From the NCBI GenBank assembly GCA_023213315.1, contig JAKCPI010012734.1:1-64000 (forward strand): a stretch of 64,000 nucleotides of DNA. The letters run 5' to 3'. The position numbers and the translations under genes are program-made. Under the pieces are notes generated by a model that searched no databases, was not told the origin of the DNA, and saw nothing but the letters and a program-made list of their open reading frames with translations. The stretch comes from Euborellia annulipes (lineage: Eukaryota; Arthropoda; Insecta; Dermaptera; Anisolabididae). Positions 1 to 12,790 of the stretch are shown here, one piece after another; positions within the stretch are counted from its first letter, which is position 1; the number at the start of each line of letters is the position of its first letter.

Positions 1-918
1 AAACTGGAAATTTATTTTTGCATTTATATTATTTATTAAATTCAACTTCCTATAAATTCAATAAAACATAAAATTATTAAATCATCATTATATTAACATT
101 TTTGCGATTATTTTAACAATTTTGGGAGATCTTGGAATACAAATCATTATTAAAACAAATCCCCCTCACAGTTAAGAAAATAACAAAAGAAAATAAAATA
201 TTTAATAAAATAACAAGGGTTTATAAAACAAATAAATGCGAAATATGAAAAGAGCTAGGCAATTAATTTTTGTTAACTGTCACACACATAGAATGAATTA
301 ATTGGTTAGGAAAATATACTAGCATAAAAAAAAACATGCGAAATGGAATTATCAAAAGAAATAATCATAAATTTGCCTTAAAAATCGTTTAGGCCATAAA
401 TACAACAACCACAAGCACAAATTAATATTAAATTGACAGGTCAGGAGAAGGACTATTACCAAATGCAGTCGACAACTCTGAGAATTATCTCTTATAGGAA
501 AAAATTTATAAGTAAATTATCTTAACTTAAAATTTATTTAGAATAATTTTTTATATAAACTTTTTACTCTTTCTCTTTTAATTTATTTTTCATTACATCA
601 AAAAAAAATTTAAATTCATGTCGTTGTAGTATTTTCTTTTCAAAGCAATAAAAATTATTTTAAAACAAAATTAATTAAAAATGTCTTACTTTAAATTTAA
701 AAAATAATTTATTATTTAAATTTTATTTTTCATATGGATCTTGTTATAAGATTGTTGTTTCCTATTCCAAATATATCTGTCATCAATTGTTCATGAAAAA
801 TAACAGGGAAAAATAAATAAGAATATTAATAAATTTCAATAAAATTAATATCAAAAATTATTTATTTTTTAATTATTAATTACGTCATTTTTAATTTATT
901 CCCGCAATTATTTGAACT

Positions 919-921
<3 letters not shown>

Positions 922-963
<42 letters not shown>
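922..963. repeat. (TA)n microsatellite
   Basis: Uninterrupted AT dinucleotide run in the left palindrome arm. Its partner in the right arm, near 14100-14110, is much shorter. Confidence 0.95.
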
Positions 964-967
<4 letters not shown>

Positions 968-1487
968 TCCGCCCAAAGAACAGACAACAACTCAAGCACC
1001 CGAGCAGTAAATAATTAAAGACTCTTTTACTGGGATATCTCTATTTTCTTCTACAGGGTCTCCGTTTTCATTTTTCAATCTCCACAATATTTTTCTCACA
1101 CTAAATTTTCTACAGTCCTCGATTATATATCCATCCATCTTCCTTTCACCTTCAAATTTACATTTCTGTTTCTACATAAACCTTCCTTCCGTTATTACAT
1201 TTGTCAAATTTTTCTGAAGTTTTCAATGCTCCTATCATCCTCTTAATCTGTTCTTTTTTATTATTTTACTAAAAAGCCCATTCCACCACTCATTTAGTGT
1301 TCACAATCCTTTCAGTTACAGTCGGATGCTGTTTGAGTTTTTTTAATCAATTTAATGTCTATTAATTTAAATAATTTACAAATAGATACAGGCCACTCTA
1401 ATGATCACTATGTGGGAAGGAAACGAATCCGGGATTCTAGACTCGTCTTCTCGTTCCTTGGCCACGGGTTCTATGAATTTTTCACCG

Positions 1488-1524
<37 letters not shown>

Positions 1525-3360
1525 ATATATTTAAATATGCGAGTGAATGCACCTCTACAATATGCCATGAAAATAACTATAAGGACTTTCTAAGATTTAT
1601 CATCTTTCGGGTTTTTCTCAGAGTAGATCCCTGTTCCTAGTTGGAAGGGGCTCAAGTGTATTAAGAAGGGTACACACGTACGAAATAAAACTTTTTTTAT
1701 GCCTATTTTCAAAGACCTGTCTCGCTAGCGGAAATGTTGAGGAAATAATTACATCTTTTCTTATAAATAAATGCCAATTATCAAACATAATAGTAATTTA
1801 TTTCAAAACTGCTGTTCCCGACCATGAATATTTCATGCGGATGTGTTTTTTTATTTTTAAAACAAAGACAACTATAGATTCGTAATACATTCCTAAACAA
1901 TGATATTCTAAAAAAATATTAAAAGAAAATAATTTTTATGGTTTTAAAATTAAATGTTTAATATTCAAACAATACCGAGAGATCTTGATTGAAAAGATAA
2001 ATGTCGAAGTGACAAAAAATTTATTAATTATTGAATTTAAATGGAAAAAAATATTTTTATTAAAGTTTCAAAAATTAACTAAAATCTAGTTAAGAAATCA
2101 TTTAAATTTAGTTGTGAAAAAATATCTGACATATTGCACAAATGCCGGAATTGCGTCGGTTTAATATATTCTATATATATATATATATATACTCTGTAAT
2201 TTAAACCCATTCCAGCCTACTAGGAGAGAGAAAATAGTATCTATGGCAAAGAGGTCTTAGAAACAATTGTCTTATGAATTTAATTACATTAACTTTAGCT
2301 CGCCCAACCGGTTGGTGGGCAAAAGTTAAAATATTACGCCTTGTCATAAGTTCTGATTTCGCAATTTATTGAGTAGTTATTGTTAAAGAAAAAGTGTAGA
2401 AGGTCAGCAAGAGTGGTAAAATTCCTATGTTGTCGACATTTTACTAGACAAAGAGATGTCATTGATATAACTCGCAGAGGGTAGATCAATAAACTTACCA
2501 GCAAAATTCATCTTCAAAACAAAAAATAATCAGAAATATTCATAATGACATTTCTAAGAGAGAATATATAATGTATATATATATATATATATAATATATT
2601 GATGCTCCTCTAACCGGAAGTTTTCTAAGTGGGATATAACAACATTTCAAAAAGTTTTTTTTTAGCATCGCACATAATCACACCACATGCCTCACACCAC
2701 ATACACAAAACGCTGACACTTTAGGCCATTTAAAACTTTACGATACTCGTTATTTGTGAATATATTATAATCCGTAAGAGTTATTGGGTATCCAAATGGC
2801 TTAATAAATCGAACTGCCTGGGATTCGAACTTCCGACCCCGGCGCCAGGCCGAGGAGTTCGGCCCAAAAGCTTCCTATCCCAAGTTAAGAAAAATGAATT
2901 TATATCAGAAAATAAAATTTTGTAAAGATTTCCACATTTTTTTATCAAATAGCTTTTCTTTTAGATTATTTCTTAAACATCCTGTTTTAAAATTTTTAAA
3001 TAATCAAATAAACACGATTATTGCGGATAAGAGTACATGACATTTTTTTAAGTTTAAAGCAACTCCTGAAAGTACGTTGGGCAAGTCTTCTGAAATTTTT
3101 TTTTAATCCTATACTAGAGAGATAAAATCGAATTTTTTTAGATGGATTTTCTCCATTGGGTTATCATCTTTAGAGATCCCGCTAATCAGCTATTTACACG
3201 ATTTTTTTTAATTTTTATTTTTCGTATGAAGTTTTAACTTCAGTTTTATTACCAGTTTTATAATAAATTTTTCCCGTATCAAATTGATAAATTATTTCAT
3301 CAAATATAAATATTTTTCTTTTACTCTATATAGTAATGTGTATATATATATATATATATA

Positions 3361-3652
3361 CAGCGGCCGCCGCTTCGCGGCCGAAACAGCTGGTGGGAAT
3401 ACTTGGACTCCCAAAGTTCGCTGGACCCTCGTCTTGTCTTAATTATGAGAAGCGGGCTGGTTGTTCCAGACAGGGTTCACCTGAACTCCTTCCATTCGGC
3501 TTTTTTTTCGAGTTTTCATTTTGTGGTATATTTTCTGACATCTTCACCTTCAAGGATCAAAATGAGCCATCGCTCATATTCTCTGCATCGGCTGCTGAGA
3601 GAAGGGAGTGTAACACACAACAATACACATTACTCATGCTATATTTATATAG
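3361..3652 (-). mobile_element. Helitron-like element, left palindrome arm copy
   Basis: Reverse-complement partner of the element at 9374-9712. On the minus strand it runs from a TA-rich start through a conserved middle (CCCGCTTCTCATAATTAAGA) to a GC-rich hairpin and a terminal CTG followed by TATA. It is more decayed than the right-arm copy. Its presence in both arms shows it was inserted before the palindrome formed. Confidence 0.5.
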
Positions 3653-3922
3653 ATATATATAATGAGTAGTGGTGAGATCTCGCGTAGCCAAAGCACAAAG
3701 AAAAATATATTTATCTTCTTTGCTTTATTTTTGCTTCTGTCACTTCTGCCGATCAGTTTTCATCAGGATATCGTTGCTTGTCTCGAGTTTTCCTCAAAGA
3801 GTTTGGCAACTCCTGACAAGTTTGCGGATTCGTCTCATGTAATGACTTCTTTATTGCTTTTGGCCGCCTTGAATCCTCCTCTACTCATATACATTATATT
3901 CAGTTATTTTCTTCTGAAATTA

Positions 3923-3953
<31 letters not shown>

Positions 3954-4036
3954 CTCTGGCAGCTTTTATGACTGGATGTAAGGTGAAATATTGTTTTCAA
4001 GTTAACCCGACTTAACCTTCCGAGAAAACTTGTCTT

Positions 4037-4039
<3 letters not shown>

Positions 4040-4074
<35 letters not shown>
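4040..4074. repeat. (TA)n microsatellite
   Basis: Long AT run next to a fragment (about 4000-4040) that resembles the end of the palindromic element at 9740-10527. This block, 3955-4075, has no partner in the right arm. Confidence 0.9.
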
Positions 4075-4075
<1 letters not shown>

Positions 4076-6099
4076 TTATTTGTTTGAGGCATTATATGGG
4101 GGGTCGGAGCCAGGTGGGACCGCAGTTGTGGGGAAATTTGGTCTGGTCGATTTGAACTCCAAAATCCGAATCTTCCTTCTCTCGAAAAAAACTTTCACGG
4201 TTCTATTAAATGATTCTGAAAATATGATTTATTTCTAAAGTGAATAGTAGTTGGTTGATTACCTGAAGAATTAAATTTTTACACTTTCTTGTATTAAATT
4301 AGACAGTACAAAAAATTTTTTGACATCTGTATGGTTGGTTTTATCGCTTCAAATTCATTTAATTCCATTGAGAGAATAGATATTCAAAACCTATAAAAGA
4401 AAAAATGTTATTTTGAAACCAATCATACACAAGGTAATTCTAACTTATCATTTCTTAATACTTTGCTTTACCAACATTAGCTAATATTGAAAACTAAAAG
4501 GTTACTTTGTTAAAACAAATCCATCCTAGACGAAATATATATATATATAGACATCGCTTCTAAAGTTAGCAGGACCGCATGAGGCGCCTGAGGTGGCAAA
4601 ATTTTAGGGCGGAAACTTGTGAAAAAACTGCTTATTTTATACGCATAAATTTTAAAATCGTCGTTAAAAAACTACAGGGACACAGTTTGCGAGAGTGAAA
4701 GGGGAAAAAATATGATGTGCTAGGTCAATTTTCATGTTTCCTTGCAGTTGAGTGGCTGATGTAATCCACTGCCTAGAGGGGGGCTAAATGAACGCCCCAA
4801 TGGCTAATCCATTCGGAGTAGTATTTAAAGTAATATGAGGAATGACTTTATTTATTTTCCCATATTTAAAGTTTATGATTTGTTACTCCTGTCTTAGTAT
4901 AGACACTGTGTCAGAAAAATTTGAATTCTAATAAATTTTTATTGATAAATATGAAGTAATTTACAATTAAAAAACATTCGTATCGCCCAAAATGTTAATT
5001 TCCTTCAAACATTACTAGTATCAACTTTTTGGATCCTTGGTTATGCCCTTCATTTGTTCGATTTGCTGCATGAATCATTCACGATGAAAGTAAGTTTATG
5101 AAAAAGTTTTTGTTAGCTACTTAACAAAACCAATTATCTTTCTTAAATATGTGATATGACGACAATGCAATAATGTTGAATGATGGACTAATATTATATA
5201 GTAGTTACATCCAAATTTAATAAATAGGTATAAGAAATAAACAAGACATTTAATTTTAACTTTGTGTTCATGGATAAATTATTCGAAAATAGAAGATGTC
5301 AACTTGAGGTTTATTTTTTAAGAAATTTAGAAATCTTATTATATTATTTGTGTATATAAATTAAAACAGTGCTATTTGGGTAGGACTTTTTAAACATTTA
5401 TATAGTTAATGCACATTACTGTGAATCCTCCTCTCCACAAATTTTGGCACAGAATAGTTAATATTTTTACATCTTCCTGTTAATGGACTGAGTGGAAGTG
5501 CAACCAAGATTTGCTCCTGGAGAGGGTTTGAAAAAAACTAAACATGTTATAGCAAAAAAGATTCGAGAGTTCGGTTTCCTCCGCAAAAAAGCCTGAGCAT
5601 TGAAAATCTAATATAAACAAATCTAAAATTCTACAAATTTTCTATTTTTCAAAAGACAGGCTCCCTTACTTTTCTCTTTTCCGTTGTAATAAAAATATAC
5701 ATAATAAAATTGTATTAGTCTCTCCAGGGGGGAGCAAAACCAACCCCCCTCTCTGTTGCGCCAATGAAATGGACCACTGATTAAAAATTCAAGATTTTTG
5801 GCTCAATAATGGAGAACAGAAATAATAGTACATACCGTATATATATATATATATGCACGACGCCCAGTAAAAGAAGTGCCTAACTCCACCTTTTTGCATT
5901 TTCTGTTGAAAAATATCATCTCCTTATAAAAAGGAACTGCGCAAGAGCGTGCTCGCCAGTGTTGCAGCACGAACACTTCCAAACTGTTTAACAGTGGCTT
6001 TAACAACACAATGAAATATTTTTGGTTTCCTGAAAATGTTAAACATTTTTTACTACTAGAACGTCGATATATATATATATATATATAACATAAAATAAA

Positions 6100-6640
6100 A
6101 ATTTAAATAGCTTTTTCAACAGGTGTAATATATAAAAGTTTACCATTCACGTTTCTCTAAATTGAGTTTATTATGCTTTTCTTGTCAAGAGATATACGAT
6201 CTATTAATAGATTAAGGATAATCTGCTTGATAAGATTTTAAATAAGATGTTTTCATTATTTAACAAAGTGATTTCATTGGATGACAAAAAAGGAGTTGTA
6301 AAATAGACATTTTCTATTTATGGCGAATAAAAATTATTTATAAAGTATCCCATTTTGAGGAAACTAAATAAATAATTTTTATTCTCCATAAATTAAAGAA
6401 AAAATGTCTATTTTACAACACCCTTTTTGTCATACAAGTTGGAAATCACTTTGTTAAATAATGAAAACATCTTATTTAAAATCTTATCAAGCAAATTATC
6501 CTTAATCTATTAATAGATCGTACTAATCTCTTTGACAAAGAAGAAAGCATAATAAACTCAATTTAGATAGAAACGTCTTTATTGTGAATGGTAAACTTTT
6601 TTATATTATACACACCTGTTGAAGAAGCTATTTAAATTTT
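6100..6640. repeat. Centre of the giant palindrome
   Basis: The two arms meet here with a short asymmetric spacer near 6345-6370. Sequence around 6290-6345 (GTTGTAAAATAGACATTTTC and following) is mirrored at 6375-6425, and the outer part 6130-6290 at 6425-6600. The short spacer fits a foldback origin or an inverted duplication with little central loss. Confidence 0.8.
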
Positions 6641-6644
6641 TTTA

Positions 6645-6649
<5 letters not shown>

Positions 6650-6691
<42 letters not shown>
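6650..6691. repeat. (TA)n microsatellite
   Basis: Long AT run in the right arm; the left-arm equivalent at 6067-6086 is shorter. Confidence 0.95.
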
Positions 6692-6694
<3 letters not shown>

Positions 6695-7021
6695 GTTCTA
6701 ATTAGTAAAGTGCCTAACTCCATTTTTGTTTATTTTTCAGGAGAGCCAAAAAAAATATTTCATTGTCATTGTTAAAGCCACTGTTAAACACTTTGGGGTG
6801 TTCGTGCTGCAACTTTTCGAACTGAAAAATTTGAATTACGCTCTTACCCAGTTCAGCGCATAAGGAGAATGATATTTTTCAACAAAAAATACAAAAAAAG
6901 TGGAGTTAGACACTTCTTTACTGAGAGCGTCGACATATATATATGTATATACGGTATATACTGTATTTCCTGTTCTCCATTCTTAATTCAAAAAGCTTGA
7001 ATTTTAATCAATGGTCCATTT

Positions 7022-7348
7022 CAGTGGCGCAACCAGGGGGGTTAGGGTTTTAACCCCCCCCCCTCCCCCCTGGAGAGATTGCTATAATTTTATTATGTAT
7101 ATTTTTTATTACAACTGGAAAAGAGAAAAATAGCTAAGGAGCCTGTCATTTTATTTGAAAAATAAAAATTGGTAAATTTTATTTAAATTTGTTTATATTA
7201 AAATTTTATTTTATTTTTCCAATGCTCAGGCACTTAGCGAGAGGGGGGAGAGGGGGCTCCAGGCCCTCCGAAATCTTTTTTTGCTAAATTTTCTTATGTT
7301 TAGTTTTTTCAAACCCCTCTCCAGGAGCAAATCTTGGTTGCGCCACTG
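7022..7348. mobile_element. hAT-type MITE, TIR CAGTGGCGCAACCAGG
   Basis: Begins CAGTGGCGCAACCAGG and ends with the imperfect complement TTGGTTGCGCCACTG. Flanks are GTCCATTT (left) and GTCCATTA (right), a 7-of-8 match to the 8-bp duplication typical of hAT insertions. A decayed copy lies at the mirror position in the left arm (about 5490-5775), so the insertion predates the palindrome. Confidence 0.75.
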
Positions 7349-9049
7349 GTCCATTAACAGGAAGATTATTAAAATATTAACTTATTTATTTCTGTGCCAA
7401 GAATTTCAAATGGAAAGAGGAGGGATTCATAAATTGTGTGCATTAATTCTATTTTTCGCCCTTTGTGTTTCTTAAATGTTTAAAGTCCTACCAAAATAGC
7501 ACTGTTTTGAATTTATATACACAAATAATATAATAAGATTTCTAAATTTCTTAAAAATTAAAAAATAAACCTCAAGTTGTTTATTTAAATCTTCTATTTT
7601 TTTCGAATAATTTATCCATGAACACAAAAGTTGAAAAATTAAATGTCTTGTTTATTTCTTATACCTATTTATTAAGTTTGGATGTAACTACTATATAACA
7701 GTAGTCAGCCATCCTCAAACTATAACAACATTGTGCATTGTGTTCATGTCACGGGACAAAAGAAAGAAATTGGTTTTGTTAAGTAGCTAACGAAACTTTC
7801 GATTTCATAAACACTTTCATCGTGAATGATTCATGCAGCAATCGAACAAATGAAGGGCATAAACAAGGATCCAAAGACAATTCATTCATGTTGAAAGAAT
7901 TAGAGGAAGTGAGCAATAGATTTAAAATTTGGGCGATACGAATGTTTTTTTTTTTTTTTTTTTTTTTTTATAAATTACTTCATATTTATCAATAAAATTT
8001 ATTAGAATTCCAAATTTTTTCTATTTGGAAATGTCTATACTAAGACAGGAAGTAAACAAATCATAAACTTTTAAATATGGGAAAATAAAAATAAAGTCAT
8101 TCCTCATATTATTATGAATATTAAATACTTATCAGATGGATTAACTTAGCAGGGGCGTGCATTTGCCCCCTCTAGGCAGTGGACTATTGCCGCCCCCTCC
8201 TCTTCAACCACTCCAACTCTGGGAAACACATGAAAATTATTCTTTTATCATATTTTTCCTCTCCTTTTGATAAAAAAAACTGTGTCCCTGTAGTTTTTTA
8301 ACGACTGTTTAAAAAATTTATACGTATATAAATAAGCAGTTTTTCACAAAGTTTCCCGCCCCTAAAATTTGCCACCTCAGACGTCCGCCTCATCGTAAAT
8401 ACGGTCCTGTAACTTAGAGCATGATAATATATATATATATATATATATATTTCGTCTAGGATTGTTTAAAGTTTGTTTTAACAAAGTAACCTTTTAGTTT
8501 TCAATATTGAAAACTAATGTTATTAAACTAAATTATTAGAAATAAATAGGAATAAATTACTGTATTAGTATGATTGGTTTCAAAATAACATTTTTCTCTT
8601 TTTTATAGGTTTTGAATATCTATTCTCTCCAATGGATTTAAATGAATTTGAGAAGGAAGAATTCACAAATGTTATTTGGAAAGCATCATGTAAAACCAAC
8701 CAGCAAAAACAAATTTGGATGTCAAAAGATACTTTGTACTTTGTCTAATTCAACGCCAGAAAGTACAAAAGTGTAAAAAATTAAAAATCCAATTCTTCAG
8801 GTAATCAACGTTTTCCAACCTGTTCACTTTAAATAAATCATATTTTCAGAATCGTTTATCAGGACTATTTAGGCTCGTAGTCAGAAGTTTTTTTTCGGGG
8901 AGAGGAGGGGAGGAAGATTCGAAATTTTGGAGAGTTCAAATCGACCAGACCAGAATTTGATTTCCCCGCAACTGCCAGTCCCGCACAGAAGCCCTCAGGG
9001 TGGCCCCCCCATGTGGGCTCCAGGAGGCATGCGCCTCAGAGCCAAATAA

Positions 9050-9086
<37 letters not shown>

Positions 9087-9252
9087 TAATTTCAGGAAAA
9101 GTGGCTGAATGTATAATGTATAATGAGTAGGGAGGAGATTCAAGGCGGCCAAAAGCAATAAAGAAGTCATTACATGAGACGAATGTTCGCACAAACGTAT
9201 TGTCAGGAGTTGCCAAGAGCCTCTCTGAGCTCGAGACAAACAGCACATTGTC

Positions 9253-9281
9253 CTGATGAAAACCGGAATATCGGCCGAAAC
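9253..9281 (+). ncRNA. Hammerhead ribozyme core (Penelope-type)
   Basis: CTGATGA at 9253-9259 is followed by a short stem (CCG, loop, CGG) and GAAAC at 9277-9281, the order of core elements in a hammerhead ribozyme. Downstream CGTTG matches the short form carried by Penelope-like elements. The mirror copy in the left arm (near 3745-3785, minus strand) keeps CTGATGA but has lost GAAAC. Self-cleavage is inferred, not shown. Confidence 0.5.
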
Positions 9282-9373
9282 GTTGACAAGCGTGTAGAAT
9301 AAAGCAAAAGATAAATATATTTTTTCTTTATTGCTTTTGGCTGCCTTGCTCTCCTCACTACTCATTATATATA

Positions 9374-9710
9374 TCTATACTATATATAAACGACGAATGT
9401 GTGTGTGTGTGTGTGTGTTACACTCCGTTCTCAGCCGCCATTAGGCGTAGAGACATGAGCGATGGCTCATTTTGATCCTTAAGGGGTGAGGATGATGCAG
9501 AAAAGGCGAGGGTCTGCCGCAGGCGGGCCCGAGCCAGCTGGAGAGGGGTTCAGGGTGGTGTAGTCCCCCTGTCTAGACGCCAGCCCGCTTCTCATAATTA
9601 AGACAAGGCGAGGGTCCAGCGCGGGCGGGCCCGAGCCAGCTGACGGGGGGTCCAAGGGGGCGTAGTTCCCCTGGCCAGCCGGAGCAGCCGCGAAGCGGCT
9701 GCGGCCGGCT

Positions 9711-9712
<2 letters not shown>
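9374..9712 (+). mobile_element. Non-autonomous Helitron-like element
   Basis: Starts TCTATACTATATATAAACGA followed by a GT run, which resembles the 5' end of many invertebrate Helitrons. It ends with a GC hairpin (CAGCCGCGAAGCGGCTG) and CTGG followed by T, fitting a Helitron 3' end (hairpin, CTRR, T). It shares an internal GC-rich block near 9516 with the element at 33693-34728. There is no coding sequence. Confidence 0.55.

Positions 9713-9747
<35 letters not shown>
9713..9747. repeat. (TA)n microsatellite
   Basis: AT run at the left edge of the palindromic element 9740-10527. The matching run on the right is 10551-10598. Confidence 0.95.
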
Positions 9748-9750
<3 letters not shown>

Positions 9751-10527
9751 AAGACAAGTTTTCTCGGGTTAAGTCGCGTGGGGTGCTGAGATTTACTCGA
9801 CGTTTCGGCTCTCCTTTTGGAGCCATTTTCAAGAGAGAAGGAAGTTAGGAGGTAATGGTGGAGGGGGGTTGTTTACGGGGTCGCAGTCTTCCTGGTCCCC
9901 AGGTCAATTTGGTGGATGACTCAGAGGCGTGGATTGGTCTCTGAGAACTGGAGGAAGGTTGGGTGTGTGTAATTGTGTTCAGTTTAGGTTGACTACGGGG
10001 CCTCAATCTGCCTACTCCCCAAGTCGGTGTGTTGGTGGTGTGTTTGGTGGATGCCTCAGAGGTCTGGGTTTGTCTCTGAGGAATGGACAGTGGTTGGTTC
10101 TGTGTAATCGGGGTTTGTGTTTGGTTTGGGTTGACTTTGGCAAACCAAACACAAACCCGATTACACAGAACCAACCACTGTCCATTCCTCAGAGACAAAC
10201 CCAGACCTCTGAGGCATCCACCAAACACACCACCAACACACCGACTTGGGGAGTAGGCAGATTGAGGCCCCGTAGTCAACCTAAACTGAACACAATTACA
10301 CACACCCAACCTTCCTCCAGTTCTCAGAGACCAATCCACGCCTCTGAGTCATCCACCAAATTGACCTGGGGACCAGGAAGACTGCGACCCCGTAAACAAC
10401 CCCCCTCCACCATTACCTCCTAACTTCCTTCTCTCTTGAAAATGGCTCCAAAAGGAGAGCCGAAACGTCGAGTAAATCTCAGCGCCCCACGCGACTTAAC
10501 CCGAGAAAACTTGTCTTCGCATACATC
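9740..10527. mobile_element. Near-perfect 790-bp palindrome, Penelope-like foldback
   Basis: The sequence is symmetric about 10134: 9747 (GCGAAGACAAG) mirrors 10520, and the open frames 9845-10339 (-) and 9929-10423 (+) are reverse images of each other. Both outer parts carry GGCTCC, AAAA, GGAGAGCC, GAAACGTCG, which is a stem followed by the GAAAC half of a degenerate hammerhead, as at Penelope-like element ends. The element lies between two (TA)n runs and is missing from the mirror position in the left arm of the giant palindrome, so it is a later insertion. The assignment to Penelope-like elements is inference from these motifs. Confidence 0.7.
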
Positions 10528-10547
10528 CGGTCGCGGAAACCTTCAAG

Positions 10548-10550
<3 letters not shown>

Positions 10551-10598
<48 letters not shown>
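10551..10598. repeat. (TA)n microsatellite
   Basis: AT run of 48 bases at the right edge of the palindromic element. Confidence 0.95.
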
Positions 10599-10601
<3 letters not shown>

Positions 10602-11165
10602 CTTATATAGGTAAAAAGAAAAAAAATATTTATATTACACTTGATGAAGTAATTTATCAATTTGATACAGGAAGAAGGAAACAAAATTTGTTATAAGACT
10701 GGTAATAAAACTGAAGTTAAAACTTCATACGAAAACAAAAATTCAAAAAAATCAAAGGTATAGCTGATTAGCGGGATGTCTCTAAAGATGTCTTAATGGA
10801 GAAAATCCATCTAAAAAAATTCGATTTTATCTCTCTAGTATAGGGATTAAAAAAAAAATTTCCGAAAGACTTGCCCAACGTGTCCTTGATCTGACCTACT
10901 CGGAGTTAGCGTAAACAAAACAAAGAGGTAGTGGTGGAAATCATCGTAGTGTCTTAATATGTATCCGCAATATCATTGTTTATTTGATTATTTAAAAATT
11001 TTAAAACAGGATGTTTAAGAAATAATCTAAAAAGAAGAAGAGAAAAAAAGTGTAATTTTATTTGATAAAAAAAAAAAAAAATGTGGAAATCTTTACAAAA
11101 TTTTATTTTCTGATATAAATTCATTTTTCTTAATAAGATCTTGGGATAGGAAACTTTGAATTGGT

Positions 11166-11432
11166 CCTCGGGCCTGGCGTAGTTGGTAGCGCGCCTGCCT
11201 TGTATACCAAGGGTCGAGAGTTCGAATCCCAGGCAGTTCGATTTATTTAAGCCATTTGGGTACCAAATGGCTTGAATAAGAATGCCTGGACCCTCAATAG
11301 ATATATTCACAAATAACGGGTATCGTAAAAAGTTTTAAATGGCCTAAGATGTCGAAAGGACTGTGGTATGTGTGTGTGAATGTGAGTGTGATTGGGAAAA
11401 ATGTGCGAGTCTTTAAAAAAAAAAAACTTTGA
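11166..11432 (+). mobile_element. tRNA-derived SINE, subfamily A
   Basis: Has a pol III A box (TGGCGTAGTTGGTAGCGCG from 11175) and a B box (AGTTCGAATCC from about 11219). These are followed by the family's body (GCCATTTGG..CCAAATGGC inverted motif, GAATGCCTGGACC) and a GT-rich, A-rich tail. A badly decayed partner lies in the left palindrome arm around 2640-2880. Confidence 0.85.
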
Positions 11433-12751
11433 AATGTTATGTTATATCCCACTTAGAGAAACTCCGGTTAGAGAAAAAAAAAGAACATCAATATATTATA
11501 TATATATACTGTATATACATTATATATTCTCTCTTCTCTTAGAAATGTCATTATGTAGAGTGAATTGACAATGTTTTCTGATTATTTTGTTTCTTTTTTT
11601 ACAGGAACAAGTGGAATTTTAACAATTTAAAGTTGCCTGTTGAATCTCTACCTCCTACGGATATCAATGACATCTCTTTTGTCCTGAAGGTGAGAATGAC
11701 TAGCACTGGAAATGTCGACAACATAGGAATTTTTTATTACTTCTGGCTGACTATCTATTCTACTTTCTTTAACAATAACTACTCCAATAGAGTTGCGAAA
11801 TCAGAACTTGTATTTGGGCGTAATGATTTTTAACTTTGCCCACCAACCGTAGGTTGGGCAGGTAAAGTTAATGTAATTAAATTCATAAGACAATTGTTTC
11901 TAAGACCTCTTGCCATAGATACTATTTTTTCTCTCTCCTGGGTAGGTGGAATGGGTTTAAACCACAGAGTATATATATATATAGAATATATATTAAACCG
12001 ACCTGGTTCCGGCATTTGTGCAATATGATCGGAATTTTTCTTTCCAATTATATTTTTTTCTAACTAAATTTAAATGATTTCTTGTAGACTTAGTTAATTT
12101 TGAAACTTTAATAAAAAATATTTTTCCATTTAAATTCAATAATTGTAAATTTTTTTTTGTCACTTCGACATTTATCTTTCAATCAAAGATTATATCTCTC
12201 GGCCATTGTTTACAAGATTCAATATTAAACATTTAATTTTAAATAAGATAAGGGTAATTTTCTTTTTAATATTTTTTTTTTAGAATATCATTGTTTAGGA
12301 ATGTATTACGGATCTATAGTTTAATATTTTATTTAAAATAAAAAACACATCCGCCATGAAGGTCGCCAAGCCCTATTCTTGGGTAAGATGGACATGGTCG
12401 GGACTTAGGCGTTCCACTTGCTTTCTTCTTAGCAATTTTGAAAATAAATTGCTATTAATAATTTGATAATTGGCATTTATTTATAAGAAAGATCATAGTG
12501 AATTTCCTCTATTTATTTCATAATAATTTTACAGGTCTTTGAAAATAGGCATAAAAAAGTTTTATTTCGTACGATATTCGAAACCAGCCCTTTGCTAATA
12601 CACTTGAGCCCTTCCAACCTAAGGAACGGGGGATCTACTATCTGAGAAAGAACCCGAGGCTGATAAGTCTTTAGAAGGAATCCTTATAGTTATTTTCATG
12701 GCGTATCTAACCAGGGCCGTTCCTGGAGGTCGCGCTCGGTACAGAATATAT

Positions 12752-12753
<2 letters not shown>

Positions 12754-12787
<34 letters not shown>
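12754..12787. repeat. (TA)n microsatellite
   Basis: AT run, mirror partner of the run at 1493-1520. Confidence 0.95.

Positions 12788-12790
<3 letters not shown>

Noticed and set aside
1401..1640. Open frames with IYIYIYIY stretches (also near 3336, 9479, 10436, 17901)
   Set aside because: They are translations of (TA)n microsatellites with random extensions.
9253..9281. Complete Penelope-like retrotransposon
   Set aside because: Only end motifs are seen; no reverse transcriptase or GIY-YIG sequence lies nearby.
9845..10423. Two 164-codon frames on opposite strands
   Set aside because: They are mirror images produced by the palindrome and have low-complexity repeats; no family is recognised and no start context is convincing.
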